Of a DNA stretch of 64,000 nucleotides, positions 1 to 9,706 are shown piece by piece. A program made the position numbers and the translations under genes. A model generated the notes under the pieces. That model saw only the letters and a list, made by a program, of their open reading frames with translations, made no database searches and was not told the origin of the DNA. Each line of letters opens with the position of its first letter. Within the stretch, counting starts at the first letter, position 1. The DNA comes from Photobacterium indicum (GTDB taxonomy: Bacteria; Pseudomonadota; Gammaproteobacteria; Enterobacterales; Vibrionaceae): assembly GCF_003026215.1 (NCBI RefSeq), contig NZ_PYOC01000002.1, positions 868,001 to 932,000 of the forward strand, in the 5' to 3' direction.

Positions 1-444
1 CTCTTTAATAAAGGTTGCTTCGTTATCATTCGAAAGAACTTCACATTCCCACTTCTTCACGCCGAAGATTTCTTCAGGAAGCTCAATGTTCATGTCAGAT
101 TTAACGTTAACCTGACAAGCAAGACGCTCACCTTCACGTGCTTCGCCTTTTGTGATGTGATCAAGCTCAGTCGGTAGAATATCACCACCACCTGATTTAA
201 CTTTCACTCGACATTGACCACAAGAGCCACCGCCGCCACATGCAGACGAAACGAAGATACCGCTAGAAGAAAGAGCATTTAGCAGTTTGCCACCGGCAGC
301 GGTTGTAATCGCTTTTTCCGGATCGTTGTTTACAGAGATAGTAATATCACCTGATGGTACCAGCTTAGATTTAGCGAAAAGAATCACTAAAACTAGAGCC
401 AGGATAATCAAGGTAAACATCACTACGCCAAGAATAATATCCAT
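1..444 (-). CDS. nqrF: Na+-translocating NADH:quinone reductase subunit F (5' part only)
   Basis: NqrF is the NADH-oxidising entry point of the sodium-pumping Nqr complex in the inner membrane; the family has a 2Fe-2S centre and an FAD. The 148 codons seen here cover the N-terminal membrane anchor and the ferredoxin-like domain. Translating the minus strand shows [13 protein letters not shown] followed about 30 residues later by LACQV, that is C-x5-C-x2-C plus a fourth cysteine, the plant-type 2Fe-2S pattern. The FAD/NADH-binding C-terminal domain lies beyond the left edge of the window. The start is the ATG read from 444 down, 23 bp after nqrE, with an AAGGAAAA Shine-Dalgarno. It is the last gene of the nqrABCDEF operon. 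Confidence 0.96.
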   Translation of the reverse strand, partial: MDIILGVVMFTLIILALVLVILFAKSKLVPSGDITISVNNDPEKAITTAAGGKLLNALSSSGIFVSSACGGGGSCGQCRVKVKSGGGDILPTELDHITKGEAREGERLACQVNVKSDMNIELPEEIFGVKKWECEVLSNDNEATFIKE

Positions 445-467
445 TGACTATTTTCCTTTTATCCTGA

Positions 468-1064
468 TTACAGCTGTACGCCGGAGAAAGACATAAAGCC
501 TAACGCCATTAGACCAACAGTGATGAATGTAATACCTAGGCCACGTAGACCAGGAGGTACATCTGAATACTTCATCTTCTCACGGATACCCGCAAGAGCA
601 ACGATAGCTAGCATCCAACCCACACCAGAACCGAAACCGTAAACAACCGATTCAGCAAAGTTGTAGTCACGCTGTACCATGAAAGATACACCACCGAAGA
701 TTGCACAGTTAACTGTAATCAGCGGAAGGAAGATACCCAATGCGTTATATAGCGGCGGGAAGAAGCGGTCCAGAATCATTTCCAGAATCTGTACTAACGC
801 TGCAATTACACCGATAAACGTGATGAAGTTAAGGAAAGTTAAATCCACTCCGTCAACAATCGCACCATCTTTCAGTAATAGGTTGTAAACTAAGTTGTTC
901 ACAGGTACAGCAATAGTCAATACGACGATTACCGCAACACCTAGACCAAAAGAAGTCTTAACTTTCTTCGATACAGCCAGGAATGTACACATACCCAAGA
1001 AGAACGAAAGTGCCATGTTCTCGATAAAAATCGAACGAACTAAAAGGCTTAGATAATGTTCCAT
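468..1064 (-). CDS. nqrE: Na+-translocating NADH:quinone reductase subunit E
   Basis: This 198-residue, highly hydrophobic inner-membrane subunit has about six transmembrane segments, the length usual for the family. NqrE pairs with its paralogue NqrD in the membrane core that carries electrons and couples them to Na+ translocation. It begins [20 protein letters not shown] and contains a conserved-looking cysteine in [12 protein letters not shown] and another in [10 protein letters not shown]; NqrD/NqrE cysteines of this kind are the proposed ligands of an intramembrane iron centre (family knowledge). It lies between nqrD (7 bp upstream) and nqrF (23 bp downstream) in one operon. Confidence 0.97.
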   Translation of the reverse strand: MEHYLSLLVRSIFIENMALSFFLGMCTFLAVSKKVKTSFGLGVAVIVVLTIAVPVNNLVYNLLLKDGAIVDGVDLTFLNFITFIGVIAALVQILEMILDRFFPPLYNALGIFLPLITVNCAIFGGVSFMVQRDYNFAESVVYGFGSGVGWMLAIVALAGIREKMKYSDVPPGLRGLGITFITVGLMALGFMSFSGVQL

Positions 1065-1071
1065 GTTGCCC

Positions 1072-1704
1072 TTACTCCTTCGCTTCTACTTGTGCTGGAC
1101 GAATAATACGAATTGCCCAGATCATGAAACCAATTAGGAAGAAAGCAGACGGTGCAAGCAACATCAGGCCGTTTGGTTGATACCAACCGCCATCAGAAAC
1201 TAGAGGTAGAACCTCAACACCAAACAACTTGCCTGAACCTAGTAATTCACGGAAGAAAGCAACAGTGATAAGTACAAAACCGTAGCCTAAGCCATTACCA
1301 ATACCATCGATAAAAGATGGAAGTGGCGCCGATTTCATTGCGTATGCTTCTGCACGACCCATTACGATACAGTTCGTAATGATCAGGCCAACAAATACAG
1401 AAAGCTGCTTAGAAATATCGTAAACAAACGCTTTAAGTACTTGGTCAACCACGATTACCAATGACGCGATAATCGCCATCTGAACAATGATACGCACACT
1501 GTTAGGAATATGATTACGTATTAGCGATACAAATAAGTTAGAAAATGCAGTAACAAACATTACCGCTAGCGTCATAACAAACGCTGTTTCTAATTTAGTT
1601 GTTACTGCCAATGCAGAACATACACCAAGAACCTGAAGCGCAATCGGGTTATTATCCAGAAACGGCGCAAACAGAATCTTTTTCATTTCTTTAGTATCAG
1701 CCAT
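1072..1704 (-). CDS. nqrD: Na+-translocating NADH:quinone reductase subunit D
   Basis: A 210-residue polytopic inner-membrane protein homologous to NqrE, starting [20 protein letters not shown]. It forms the pseudo-symmetric NqrD/E membrane pair of the Na+ pump. Visible features are [12 protein letters not shown] and [13 protein letters not shown], which mirror the two cysteine-bearing segments of NqrE in inverted topology. The gene overlaps the end of nqrC by 8 bp, which suggests translational coupling. Confidence 0.97.
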   Translation of the reverse strand: MADTKEMKKILFAPFLDNNPIALQVLGVCSALAVTTKLETAFVMTLAVMFVTAFSNLFVSLIRNHIPNSVRIIVQMAIIASLVIVVDQVLKAFVYDISKQLSVFVGLIITNCIVMGRAEAYAMKSAPLPSFIDGIGNGLGYGFVLITVAFFRELLGSGKLFGVEVLPLVSDGGWYQPNGLMLLAPSAFFLIGFMIWAIRIIRPAQVEAKE

Positions 1705-2491
1705 TGTTTAGGCCTCCCTCACGAACCTTAGTTAGAAACGGACCAAAGCCCATGTCACCTAACCAGAAGTCGAAGGTGTGTTGTACACCATTACCCGTCA
1801 AGGTTGCACCAGACAGACCATCTACACCGTATAGATCGCCAGCAGGAGCGCCGCCTTTAACAATACGAATTGCTGGTTTGTTGTCGTCGTTAAACAACTT
1901 CTTACCAACAAACTGAGCACGCCAGTTAGGGTTCTCAACTTCACCACCTAGCCCAGGAGTTTCACCCTGATCGTAGTAAGTAATACCCGCAACAGTGTTG
2001 CCATCAGTTTCAACAGCAACGAATGCGTACATCATCGACCAAAGACCATTACCGTGAACCGGTAAAATCAATTTTTCAATGTTGTTGTTAGCATCTTTAA
2101 CCAAGTAAATCGTTGCAAGATCAGCACGACGAATAATTTTCGCCAAGTCTTGATCGCCAGACAGTTTAATTGATTGTGCTGGATCTTTTGCAGCAATACG
2201 TTGCTTATACTGAGCAGGTGTTTGTCCTGCTTCAGATTGCTCAACGAAGCTACCAGTTTTAAGATCAACAAGCTTAGGCTCGATAAACTGAGCGTAAGAT
2301 TCTTTGATGTTCGTCGAATCATCCAGTAGGCCAGCTACTGAAAGGATATTTCGCTGAACGTCAAGCACTGCATTTTCTTGTTGAAGAGGGCGCAGAGCAA
2401 CCGCAGCAGTTGATACTACGATTGAGCAAACAAGGCTCAATGCAACAACAACAATCAGCGTTTTTTTAATGCTATCGTTATTACTTGACAT
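1697..2491 (-). CDS. nqrC: Na+-translocating NADH:quinone reductase subunit C
   Basis: NqrC has one N-terminal transmembrane helix (about residues 12-33) and a large periplasmic FMN-binding domain. The covalent FMN attachment motif SGAT is visible in [13 protein letters not shown], with the acceptor threonine at about residue 230. The length of 264 residues is close to that of Vibrio homologues. The flavin relays electrons between the cytoplasmic centres and NqrB. The gene overlaps nqrB by 11 bp and nqrD by 8 bp, so translation of nqrB, nqrC and nqrD is probably coupled. Confidence 0.97.
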   Translation of the reverse strand: MSSNNDSIKKTLIVVVALSLVCSIVVSTAAVALRPLQQENAVLDVQRNILSVAGLLDDSTNIKESYAQFIEPKLVDLKTGSFVEQSEAGQTPAQYKQRIAAKDPAQSIKLSGDQDLAKIIRRADLATIYLVKDANNNIEKLILPVHGNGLWSMMYAFVAVETDGNTVAGITYYDQGETPGLGGEVENPNWRAQFVGKKLFNDDNKPAIRIVKGGAPAGDLYGVDGLSGATLTGNGVQHTFDFWLGDMGFGPFLTKVREGGLNNG

Positions 2492-3725
2492 GACGTGCTA
2501 GTCTCCGTTTGATATTGCCCTGAACTACTAGGTTGTCAAATAGAGGTGCGAATAGGTTAGCGAATAGAATCGCTAGCATCATACCTTCTGGGTACGCTGG
2601 GTTAACCACACGAACCATCACAGCCATAGCACCGATCAATGCGCCATACCACCACTTACCTTTATTGGTAAATGCTGCAGACACAGGATCTGTTGCCATG
2701 AACATCATACCGAATGCAAAACCACCTAGAACTAGGTGCCAGTGCCAAGGCATGCTGAACAGTGCATTAGTATCAGAACCAATGATGTTAAACAGAGTTG
2801 CTGTCGCAATCATACCAATCATAGTACCTGCGATGATGCGCCATGAAGCAATGCCCATGTACACAATCATTGCACCACCAAGGATGATAGCTAGCGTAGA
2901 AACTTCACCGATAGAACCAGGAATACGACCAATGAAAGCATCCATCCACGTAATCGCGTCGCCAGTAACAACGTTGATTAGTTTCGCGTCACCACCTTGA
3001 GCCCACTGGCTTAGTGCCGTAGCACCAGTAAAGCCGTCAGCTGCTGTCCATACTGCATCACCAGAAATTTGCGCTGGGTATGCGAAGAATAGGAAAGCAC
3101 GACCTGCAAGTGCAGGGTTAAGGAAGTTACGACCAGTACCACCAAAGATTTCTTTAGCAACAACAACACCGAAGGTAATACCTAGAGCTGCTTGCCAAAG
3201 TGGTAGCGTAGCTGGAACGATAAGAGCGAAAAGAATAGAAGTAACAAAGAAACCTTCGTTAACTTCATGCTTACGCACCATACAGAAAAGTACTTCCCAG
3301 AAACCGCCCACAGCAAATACTACTGCATAGATAGGTAAGAAATACGTCGCACCCAGTAGCATTTTACTGCCCCAGCCAGCATCTGCTGACATGGCGCCAC
3401 CGAGCATATCTGTTAACCAGTAATGCCAATCACCAGCGATGATCGAAACTAGCTGATCGCCTGCATACATGTGGTTCAGTGCAACGATAGCTTGATCACC
3501 AACGTTGTACATACCCCAGAACATAGCTGGGAAAACCGCAAACCACACCATGATCATGATACGTTTTAGATCAACGCTATCACGCACATGTGAGCCAGTT
3601 CGAGTCACTGTACCTGGTGTGTACATAAGAGTTGCAAACGCTTCATACAGCGCAAACCATCTCTCGTGTTTACCACCTGGTTCAAAGTGATGTTCAACTT
3701 GCTCGAGTAAATTCTTGAGACCCAT
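2481..3725 (-). CDS. nqrB: Na+-translocating NADH:quinone reductase subunit B
   Basis: NqrB is the largest membrane subunit (414 residues, about ten transmembrane segments). It carries a covalently bound FMN, hosts riboflavin, and contributes the Na+ pathway and quinone site in known Nqr structures. The FMN motif is present as FTGATALSQ, with its threonine at residue 236, the position known from Vibrio. It starts [20 protein letters not shown]. It follows nqrA by 3 bp and overlaps nqrC by 11 bp. Confidence 0.97.
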   Translation of the reverse strand: MGLKNLLEQVEHHFEPGGKHERWFALYEAFATLMYTPGTVTRTGSHVRDSVDLKRIMIMVWFAVFPAMFWGMYNVGDQAIVALNHMYAGDQLVSIIAGDWHYWLTDMLGGAMSADAGWGSKMLLGATYFLPIYAVVFAVGGFWEVLFCMVRKHEVNEGFFVTSILFALIVPATLPLWQAALGITFGVVVAKEIFGGTGRNFLNPALAGRAFLFFAYPAQISGDAVWTAADGFTGATALSQWAQGGDAKLINVVTGDAITWMDAFIGRIPGSIGEVSTLAIILGGAMIVYMGIASWRIIAGTMIGMIATATLFNIIGSDTNALFSMPWHWHLVLGGFAFGMMFMATDPVSAAFTNKGKWWYGALIGAMAVMVRVVNPAYPEGMMLAILFANLFAPLFDNLVVQGNIKRRLARHVK

Positions 3726-3728
3726 GAA

Positions 3729-5069
3729 TTACCCTTCCTTCTCAATTTTGTCCAGGCACTCACGTAACAGTGGACCAAACTCATACTTACCTGGGCATAC
3801 AAACGTACATAGAGCTAGATCTTCTTCATCCAGTTCTAACGCACCCAGTAATTGTGCACTATCGCTATCACCAGCACACAAATCACGAAGAAGTAGTGTT
3901 GGTTCAACATCCAGAGGCATGACTTTTTCATAGTTGCCAATTGGCACCATGGCGCGATCACTACCATTGGTCGACGTTGTCATATTAAACAACTGACCTG
4001 GGAAGAATTGGCTTAGGAAAGAACGTGTAACAGAAAACTTGTTTTTACCTGGAACAATCCAGCCTAAGAATTCTTTTTCATAGCCTTCACGAAGCGCAGA
4101 TACCTGTAAATGGTAACGACCAAGGTATCCATAAGGACCTGTCGCAGGAGTACCATTTAATACAGAACCTGAAATCACACGAATTTGACCAGGCATTAGC
4201 TCTGAATCAGTTAGCTGTTCAATAGAAGCACCAATCTGAGTACGAACCAAACGCGGCTTATTCACAACAGGACCAGCCAATGCAATAACACGATCAGTAT
4301 AAAGCTCACCCGTTAGGAAAAGCTGGCCGAACGCAATCACGTCTTGGTAGTTGATGTGCCATGCTACATTTGCAGCATCAGCGCCAAATAGCATATGAAT
4401 GTGTGTACCAACAAGACCAGAAGGGTGTGGACCGTTGAACACATGCTCTTCAACATTCGCTTCAGAACATCGAGGAAGGCTAGCACCTGATTTACAAACA
4501 TGTACTTTATCGCTTGTTAAACGCGACAATAGCGTTAAACCAGCAACAAAAGCATCTGTTTGCTCATTGATAATAGCTTCAGGGTTGGCAGCTAGCGGGT
4601 TAGTATCAACCGCCGTCACAAAGATAGCCTTTGTTTCAGAATCGATTGCAGCAACCTTGCTGAACGGACGCGTACGAAGCGCAGTCCACATACCAGACTC
4701 AACCAATTGCTCAACAATCGCAGCGCGATCTAGTTGGGCTAATTGATCAGCCTTATAGCTGTTAAATGTGACTTGCTCGTTGCCTTCTACATCAATCACA
4801 ACTGATTGTAGAACACGCTTAGCGCCACGATTAATTTCTGCAACCTTACCACTAGCTGGAGCAGTGAATTTAACGCCAGGGTTCTTCTTATCTTCAAAAA
4901 GAACCTGACCTTTTTTCACTACATCCCCTACGCGAGTATGCATTGTAGGACGCATACCAACATATTCTTCGCCAAGTAAGGCAACTCTTGTGATGGTATT
5001 ACCATCATTTATCGCCTGGGTAGGAGTCCCTGAGATTGGGATATCTAACCCTTTTTTTATTGTAATCAT
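3729..5069 (-). CDS. nqrA: Na+-translocating NADH:quinone reductase subunit A
   Basis: NqrA is the cytoplasmic, peripheral first subunit of the Na+-pumping NADH:quinone oxidoreductase and has been linked to quinone and inhibitor binding. The start chosen is the ATG at 5069 giving [16 protein letters not shown], the conserved N terminus of the family. The reading frame stays open 47 codons further upstream, but that stretch (rich in Cys and Lys) does not look like NqrA. The resulting 446 residues match the normal family length. It is the promoter-proximal gene of the operon nqrABCDEF. Confidence 0.96.
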   Translation of the reverse strand: MITIKKGLDIPISGTPTQAINDGNTITRVALLGEEYVGMRPTMHTRVGDVVKKGQVLFEDKKNPGVKFTAPASGKVAEINRGAKRVLQSVVIDVEGNEQVTFNSYKADQLAQLDRAAIVEQLVESGMWTALRTRPFSKVAAIDSETKAIFVTAVDTNPLAANPEAIINEQTDAFVAGLTLLSRLTSDKVHVCKSGASLPRCSEANVEEHVFNGPHPSGLVGTHIHMLFGADAANVAWHINYQDVIAFGQLFLTGELYTDRVIALAGPVVNKPRLVRTQIGASIEQLTDSELMPGQIRVISGSVLNGTPATGPYGYLGRYHLQVSALREGYEKEFLGWIVPGKNKFSVTRSFLSQFFPGQLFNMTTSTNGSDRAMVPIGNYEKVMPLDVEPTLLLRDLCAGDSDSAQLLGALELDEEDLALCTFVCPGKYEFGPLLRECLDKIEKEG

Positions 5070-5480
5070 ACGCACTTGCACTACATTAACGGGAAAAAGA
5101 ATTTTATATTGCGCAGTTAAGACACGACTTTCCTTTGTCTGACACGGGCTCTTTTTGTAACCAGTATCGCAACATCCTATTAACCAACTTGGCACATCAT
5201 TTGATACCAAGTCGTTTTCAAGCCCGCGATTCTAGCACTAATTCACTAGATTTTGCCACGGCAAACCGCGTTAATAGGTCCGAAAATCAATTAACAACCC
5301 AAAGAGAGTACCTTTTTTGAGTGATAAGTTTGACTCAACGCACAAATGTGGAAATATCTCGATTCAACAAAATACACCCACTTACATAATTAAATTAACA
5401 GAGCGCTTACACACTAAAAACAGTCATAATAATAGGGCAACAAAGCCCCATTTCCATTGTTAAAAAAACAGTTCTCGATG
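5070..5480. other. Intergenic region upstream of nqrA
   Basis: This 411-bp region separates the start of nqrA from the end of the TRAP-type lipoprotein gene; both are on the minus strand. It should hold the nqr promoter. On the minus strand a TATAAA (5103-5108) lies about 35 bp before the nqrA ATG and could be a -10 element, but I see no convincing -35. No RNA gene or strong terminator was recognised. Confidence 0.4.
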
Positions 5481-6566
5481 TTAATCGATATTTACATCTG
5501 CATTCTCTGTAAAACGCCCATATTGCCGAACATCAATAAGAAAGCGGTAATAAGAGTCATACACTTTCTTTAATGTTGGGTCTGAGTCACTTTTTTCTAC
5601 TAATAATTCGTTAGTCAGTTGCTTAAGCCGAAGCAAAACGTCGTCGGGAAACACTTTCAACGGCACATCATGTTCATTGAGTAAAATATCCAATGCCTGA
5701 ACATTTTTGAATGTGTATTCATCCAGCATATCTTGGCTAACGGCACGTGCAGCAACCTTAATGACTTCTCTTAAGTCAACAGGCAATGCTTGCAAAGCAT
5801 CTTTGTTAATCAGGAACTCCAGATTCGTTCCTGGCTCATGCCACCCTGGGTAATAGTAGTACTTGGCGGCGTTATGTAAACCAAAGGCTAAATCATTATA
5901 AGGACCAACCCATTCTGTCGCATCGATCGCCCCCGTTTCTAACGCCGTAAACAATTCACCGCCAGGTAAACTAACAGGAATCCCTCCGGCACGTTTAAGT
6001 ACATCTGCACCGAAGCCTGGTAAACGCATTTTCAATCCATAAAGATCATCGATAGTGGTGATTTTTTTGTTAAACCATCCCCCCATTTGCGCCCCAGTAT
6101 TTCCTCCAGCTAATGGAACAACACCAAAAGGTGCATAGAGTTCCTGCCATAATTCAAGGCCACCACCGTAGTGAAGCCAAGCATTCATTTCTTGTGCTGT
6201 CATTCCAAAAGGAATAGAGGCGAAAAAAGGCGACGCTGGAATCTTTTTTTGCCAATAATAAGCCGCAGAGTGCCCCATTTGTGCTGTACCTTTAGAGACA
6301 GCATTAAAGACATCAAAACTGGGTACTAATTCCCCCGCGCCATACACTTTTATTTGTAAACGACCTCGGCTGAGTATGTTTACCTTTTCGGCAAAATGCT
6401 CTGGAGCCTCTCCCAACCCAGGAAAACCTTTTGGCCAAGACGTCACTAACGTCCATTCAACAGTACTAATATCTTCAACATTACTTGTCGAATCATTACT
6501 ATCACAAGCACTAATAAGCATCGATGCTATAAGTACTACAATCGCTTTAACACTACGTAGCATCAT
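5481..6566 (-). CDS. TRAP transporter DctP/TakP-type solute-binding lipoprotein (orphan)
   Basis: A 361-residue periplasmic solute-binding protein of the DctP family. An N-terminal signal ends in the lipobox LISAC (Cys about residue 21), so it should be a lipoprotein. After it come family landmarks such as TLVTSWPKGFPGLG, a mid-protein MRLPGFGADVLKRAGG and GAIDATEWVGPYND; the last resembles TakP-type receptors, which bind monocarboxylate 2-oxoacids. The start has AGGAG six bases before the ATG. The membrane partners DctQ/DctM are not adjacent: neighbours are nqrA and bolA. It may feed a transporter encoded elsewhere or act as a stand-alone sensor; the ligand is inferred only. Confidence 0.85.
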   Translation of the reverse strand: MMLRSVKAIVVLIASMLISACDSNDSTSNVEDISTVEWTLVTSWPKGFPGLGEAPEHFAEKVNILSRGRLQIKVYGAGELVPSFDVFNAVSKGTAQMGHSAAYYWQKKIPASPFFASIPFGMTAQEMNAWLHYGGGLELWQELYAPFGVVPLAGGNTGAQMGGWFNKKITTIDDLYGLKMRLPGFGADVLKRAGGIPVSLPGGELFTALETGAIDATEWVGPYNDLAFGLHNAAKYYYYPGWHEPGTNLEFLINKDALQALPVDLREVIKVAARAVSQDMLDEYTFKNVQALDILLNEHDVPLKVFPDDVLLRLKQLTNELLVEKSDSDPTLKKVYDSYYRFLIDVRQYGRFTENADVNID

Positions 6567-6751
6567 CTATTACTCCTTTCGCTTGGCACGCTGCAGACTA
6601 TATTTATTAGTATCAACGCTTATCAGTGCCAAACTCTTCACAAGTATAGCCAGAAATTTAGACTCTACTTATTTCCCTATCCTTGGGAGTGCCATTCAAT
6701 AATACGCCAATCAGGCTTCTAATGTTGCTTTTCAATTCAAATTTTTAAACG

Positions 6752-6779
6752 AAAAAAACCGCAACAAATGCGGTTTTTA
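6752..6779 (-). terminator. Rho-independent terminator after bolA
   Basis: On the minus strand AAAAACCGCA, a short loop and TGCGGTTTTTTT form a hairpin followed by a T run. It lies about 60 bp past the bolA stop and separates it from the lipoprotein gene downstream. Confidence 0.85.
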
Positions 6780-6841
6780 TATTGAATAAATCGTAACAGT
6801 CACGATCTACTACCCTAAAGAGGTATTTGTTCGTGTTTCGA

Positions 6842-7150
6842 TTATTTAGAACCACCTTGGCATGACGGTGATAACGGCGCACCATTTGATAACTCTTGCC
6901 ATTCACTAAGCGTATACGTATGAATAGCTAAGGCATGTATGTCATTGGCTAACTCATGCGCGAGGGCTGAATTCACCGCGCGATGGCGGCCAATTAAACG
7001 TGTTCCTTCAAATTGCTCACTCACCACTATCACTTTAAAGTGGCTTTCAGAGCCTTCAGGTACGTTGTGCATGTAACTTTCATTTATCACTTCTAAATGA
7101 GCAGGTGAAAGTGCTTTTTGTAACTTTTCTTGAATGCGTTCCTGAATCAT
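6842..7150 (-). CDS. bolA: BolA family protein
   Basis: A 102-residue BolA protein, a small cytoplasmic stress and morphology regulator whose family partners monothiol glutaredoxins in 2Fe-2S chemistry. Family marks are the N-terminal [36 protein letters not shown] and the signature [17 protein letters not shown] with its conserved histidine. The C-terminal SPSCQGGSK resembles the usual BolA tail. It is divergent from rlmG, with 179 bp between the two starts holding both promoters. Confidence 0.95.
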   Translation of the reverse strand: MIQERIQEKLQKALSPAHLEVINESYMHNVPEGSESHFKVIVVSEQFEGTRLIGRHRAVNSALAHELANDIHALAIHTYTLSEWQELSNGAPLSPSCQGGSK

Positions 7151-7329
7151 AACTCTTACTCACGGGTGTTTATATTCGTAAATCAACTGCTTTATTTGGC
7201 TCTTTAAATCATTGCATATTCAAAAAACAACAGATAAAAAAGCAGTTAAATTCGATAATAGGATTGCAGTACACAGTGGTTCTGCGAAAATAGATAACTA
7301 ATTTCAAACATACCTGAAAGTTATCTGTA

Positions 7330-8454
7330 ATGAAACCAGCACTGACTCTGCATGATCGTACGTTAAAACTTAACCGTTTTCCGATACGCAAAATTGAAAC
7401 TCTGCAAGCATGGGATGCTGCAGATGAGTATTTAATTAATCATACTCATGACATGGAGCTCGATCCACAGCGCCCAATTCTAATTCTGAATGACAGTTTT
7501 GGCGCTTTAAGCTGCTGGTTTGCTGAACGAGCCAATGTTACGACCGTTACTGATTCTTTTGTGGCAAAACAAGGCTGTATAGCGAACCTAACAGCTAACC
7601 AACTGCCCAATGTTAATATTATTGATTGCTTGGCTGAATTGCCTAAAAACCCACAATTAGTATTAATAAAGCTGCCTAAGAATAACCGCTTACTGACTTG
7701 GCAATTACAACAACTATGTCATCTTTTACCAGAAGATTGCATGGTTATTGGCGCGGCAAAAGTAAAAGAAATTCACACCTCAACATTGAAGCTTTGTGAG
7801 AAATTTCTAGGCGAAACCAAAACATCTTTAGCCGTGAAAAAAGCCCGTTTAGTCTTTATTAAACCTAATGCTTCACTCGCAAAACCCATGCCTGAACCTA
7901 AAACATGGGATGTGCCAGAGCATGACATCAGATTAAGTAACCATGCCAATGTCTTCTCAGGTGAAAGCCTAGATATTGGTGCGCGTTTATTACTGAAGCA
8001 TATTCCACAAGATCATAAATATAAAGACATTATCGACTTAGGCTGTGGTAATGGTGTAATCGGTATTAAAGCTGCACGACGTAATCCACAGGCAAAAATC
8101 ACCTGTGTCGATGAAAGTTTCATGGCTGCCGCATCTTGCACAGAAAATGCGAAACAGAACCTAGAAGCACCCGAGCAGCTCACCGCTATTGTTACCGATT
8201 GCCTCGCTGACATTGAACATAGCAGTGCTGATCTCGTTTTATGTAATCCACCGTTCCACCAGCAAACAACCATTACTGATCATATTGCTTGGCAAATGTT
8301 CTGTGATGCAAAGCAAGTTTTAAGACCAAAAGGAGAGTTAATCGTCATTGGTAATCGCCAGTTAGGATACGATGACAAACTTAAACGTCTATTTGGTAAT
8401 GTCGAAATCATTGTGCAGAATGACAAATTCATTGTCTATCAATCTGTAAAATAG
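7330..8454 (+). CDS. rlmG: 23S rRNA guanine-1835 N2-methyltransferase
   Basis: RlmG methylates G1835 of 23S rRNA using S-adenosylmethionine. The 374-residue protein has the two-domain RsmC/RlmG build: an N-terminal degenerate methyltransferase-like domain and a C-terminal catalytic Rossmann domain. Motif I DLGCGNGVIG is at residues 237-245 and the catalytic NPPF is at 306-309. The start MKPALTLHDRTLKLNRFP agrees with family members. The gene appears monocistronic, divergent from bolA, and is followed closely by yajG on the same strand. Confidence 0.94.
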   Translation: MKPALTLHDRTLKLNRFPIRKIETLQAWDAADEYLINHTHDMELDPQRPILILNDSFGALSCWFAERANVTTVTDSFVAKQGCIANLTANQLPNVNIIDCLAELPKNPQLVLIKLPKNNRLLTWQLQQLCHLLPEDCMVIGAAKVKEIHTSTLKLCEKFLGETKTSLAVKKARLVFIKPNASLAKPMPEPKTWDVPEHDIRLSNHANVFSGESLDIGARLLLKHIPQDHKYKDIIDLGCGNGVIGIKAARRNPQAKITCVDESFMAAASCTENAKQNLEAPEQLTAIVTDCLADIEHSSADLVLCNPPFHQQTTITDHIAWQMFCDAKQVLRPKGELIVIGNRQLGYDDKLKRLFGNVEIIVQNDKFIVYQSVK

Positions 8455-8539
8455 TTGAGTTCAGCTTTTTTCTATAATGAGCCACGTTAGTCTGTATCTA
8501 ACCTGGCTGGTTATATTTCAGTTAAGGATAAAAAGAAAA

Positions 8540-9109
8540 ATGAAAAAGTTTTTTTTAGCAGCTTCCGTCTTTGCGTTAACAGCTTGCTCTGCACCATCAG
8601 AACCACAATTAACCCTTGCGCCAACACCTGTAATTGCGACCCAGCCTACCGCTAATGGACTGGCACTCGACTTAGAAAGCCGTGACTTACGTACCGCACA
8701 GTTTATTGCTGTAGTTGATAGCGGCCGTCAAAATGTACAGCCATTACACGCAACACAAAATCTGCGAATTACATTGGAAGATGCCCTTGCACGTCAACTC
8801 CAGTCACAGGGCTATAAGCTAACTGACGATACACAAGACAAATTACGCCTTGATATTTTAGAAGCTATGGTTAACGTTAAACACAGCATCATGAGTCACG
8901 ACTTGAGTAGTAAAATACAGCTACAATTGGTTGTTGAAACTAATAAAGGCAAATTTGTTAAACGCTATTCAGGCAAGTCTGAACGTACTGGTGCAATGAG
9001 CGCATCCGTAGAAGATATGGAATTAAGCATGAACAACCTGATGACCGCAGTATTAAAAGATATTTATTCTGATGCTGAATTGAACAAATACCTTCAGGAG
9101 AACTTATAA
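8540..9109 (+). CDS. yajG: YajG-type outer-membrane lipoprotein
   Basis: A 189-residue lipoprotein of the YajG family (function unknown). The start chosen is the ATG at 8540, giving MKKFFLAASVFALTACSAPS with an immediate lipobox ALTAC. An upstream in-frame ATG at 8477 would put 21 odd residues before the signal peptide. The mature part contains LDLESRDLRTAQFIA and repeated conserved-looking polar segments. Its TAA overlaps the next ATG by one base (TAATG), which implies coupling to the cyclophilin gene. In E. coli yajG is also next to ampG, and ampG lies about 1.1 kb downstream here. Confidence 0.9.
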   Translation: MKKFFLAASVFALTACSAPSEPQLTLAPTPVIATQPTANGLALDLESRDLRTAQFIAVVDSGRQNVQPLHATQNLRITLEDALARQLQSQGYKLTDDTQDKLRLDILEAMVNVKHSIMSHDLSSKIQLQLVVETNKGKFVKRYSGKSERTGAMSASVEDMELSMNNLMTAVLKDIYSDAELNKYLQENL

Positions 9110-9660
9110 TGCACCGTTACCTTCTCGCTTTTTGTCTATTGCTGGCCTTGCCTGTAACAGCTGCGACTCAAGTATTAGTCACAACCAACCTTGGTGAGTT
9201 CACCATTCAACTGAATGAAGAAAAAGCACCAATTTCAAGCGAAAACTTTTTACGCTATGTTGAAGATGGCAGCTATGTAGACACGATTTTTCACCGAGTG
9301 ATTCCTGGTTTCATGGCGCAAGGTGGTGGCTTTGATCAGGAAATGAAACGCCGTGATAGCTATGCGCCAATCAAAAATGAATCAACAAATGGCTTAGAGA
9401 ATAATCGAGCAACAGTTGCGATGGCACGTACACAAAACCCTGACTCAGCAACTCGTCAGTTTTACATCAATTACCAAAATAATAGTTTTTTGAACGCTCA
9501 AGGTGGTCGTGCTGGTTATGCCGTATTTGGTGAAGTTGTGAAGGGCTTCTCAACTCTTGAAAAAATGACTGATATACCCACCACAACTATTGGGTCTTTA
9601 GGTATGAAAGATGTTCCTCAGCAACCTATAGTTATTAAGGCTATTAAAATTATTAAATAG
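9109..9660 (+). CDS. ppiA: Periplasmic cyclophilin-type peptidyl-prolyl isomerase
   Basis: A 183-residue cyclophilin with an N-terminal signal peptide (cut probably after PVTAA), so it acts in the periplasm as a proline cis-trans isomerase and folding helper. Active-site segments are IFHRVIPGFMAQGGG (catalytic Arg and the F-x-x-Q), ATVAMART, a QFYIN strand, and GYAVFGEVVKG, where eukaryotic cyclophilins have their tryptophan; a non-Trp residue there is usual for bacterial PpiA/PpiB. Translation is coupled to yajG by a one-base overlap. The symbol is by best resemblance; a PpiB-like protein with a signal would look similar. Confidence 0.88.
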   Translation: MHRYLLAFCLLLALPVTAATQVLVTTNLGEFTIQLNEEKAPISSENFLRYVEDGSYVDTIFHRVIPGFMAQGGGFDQEMKRRDSYAPIKNESTNGLENNRATVAMARTQNPDSATRQFYINYQNNSFLNAQGGRAGYAVFGEVVKGFSTLEKMTDIPTTTIGSLGMKDVPQQPIVIKAIKIIK

Positions 9661-9664
9661 ATTA

Positions 9665-9702
9665 GATAACGTCACCTGATCGTTATCTAACGTTCAGGTG
9701 AC
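9665..9702 (+). promoter_or_regulatory. Two mutually exclusive hairpins over a Shine-Dalgarno
   Basis: Hairpin A pairs GATAACG (9665-9671) with CGTTATC (9681-9687). Hairpin B pairs GTCACCTGA (9671-9679) with TCAGGTGAC (9694-9702), a perfect nine-base-pair stem. B would sequester AGGTG (9696-9700), the Shine-Dalgarno of the ATG at 9707. The left arm of B lies in the loop of A, so both cannot form fully. No T run follows, which argues against a simple terminator. Regulation is inferred. Confidence 0.45.
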
Positions 9703-9706
9703 TGCT

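Noticed and set aside
2533..3000. 155-codon ORF antisense to nqrB
   Set aside because: Antisense shadow of a membrane-protein gene; no start signal and no recognisable product.
5070..5210. Upstream extension of nqrA by 47 codons
   Set aside because: The extension is Cys/Lys-rich and unlike any NqrA; the conserved N terminus [11 protein letters not shown] begins at 5069.
9665..9702. Hairpin after the cyclophilin gene as a Rho-independent terminator
   Set aside because: Neither stem is followed by a T run; better described as a possible leader structure of the next gene.
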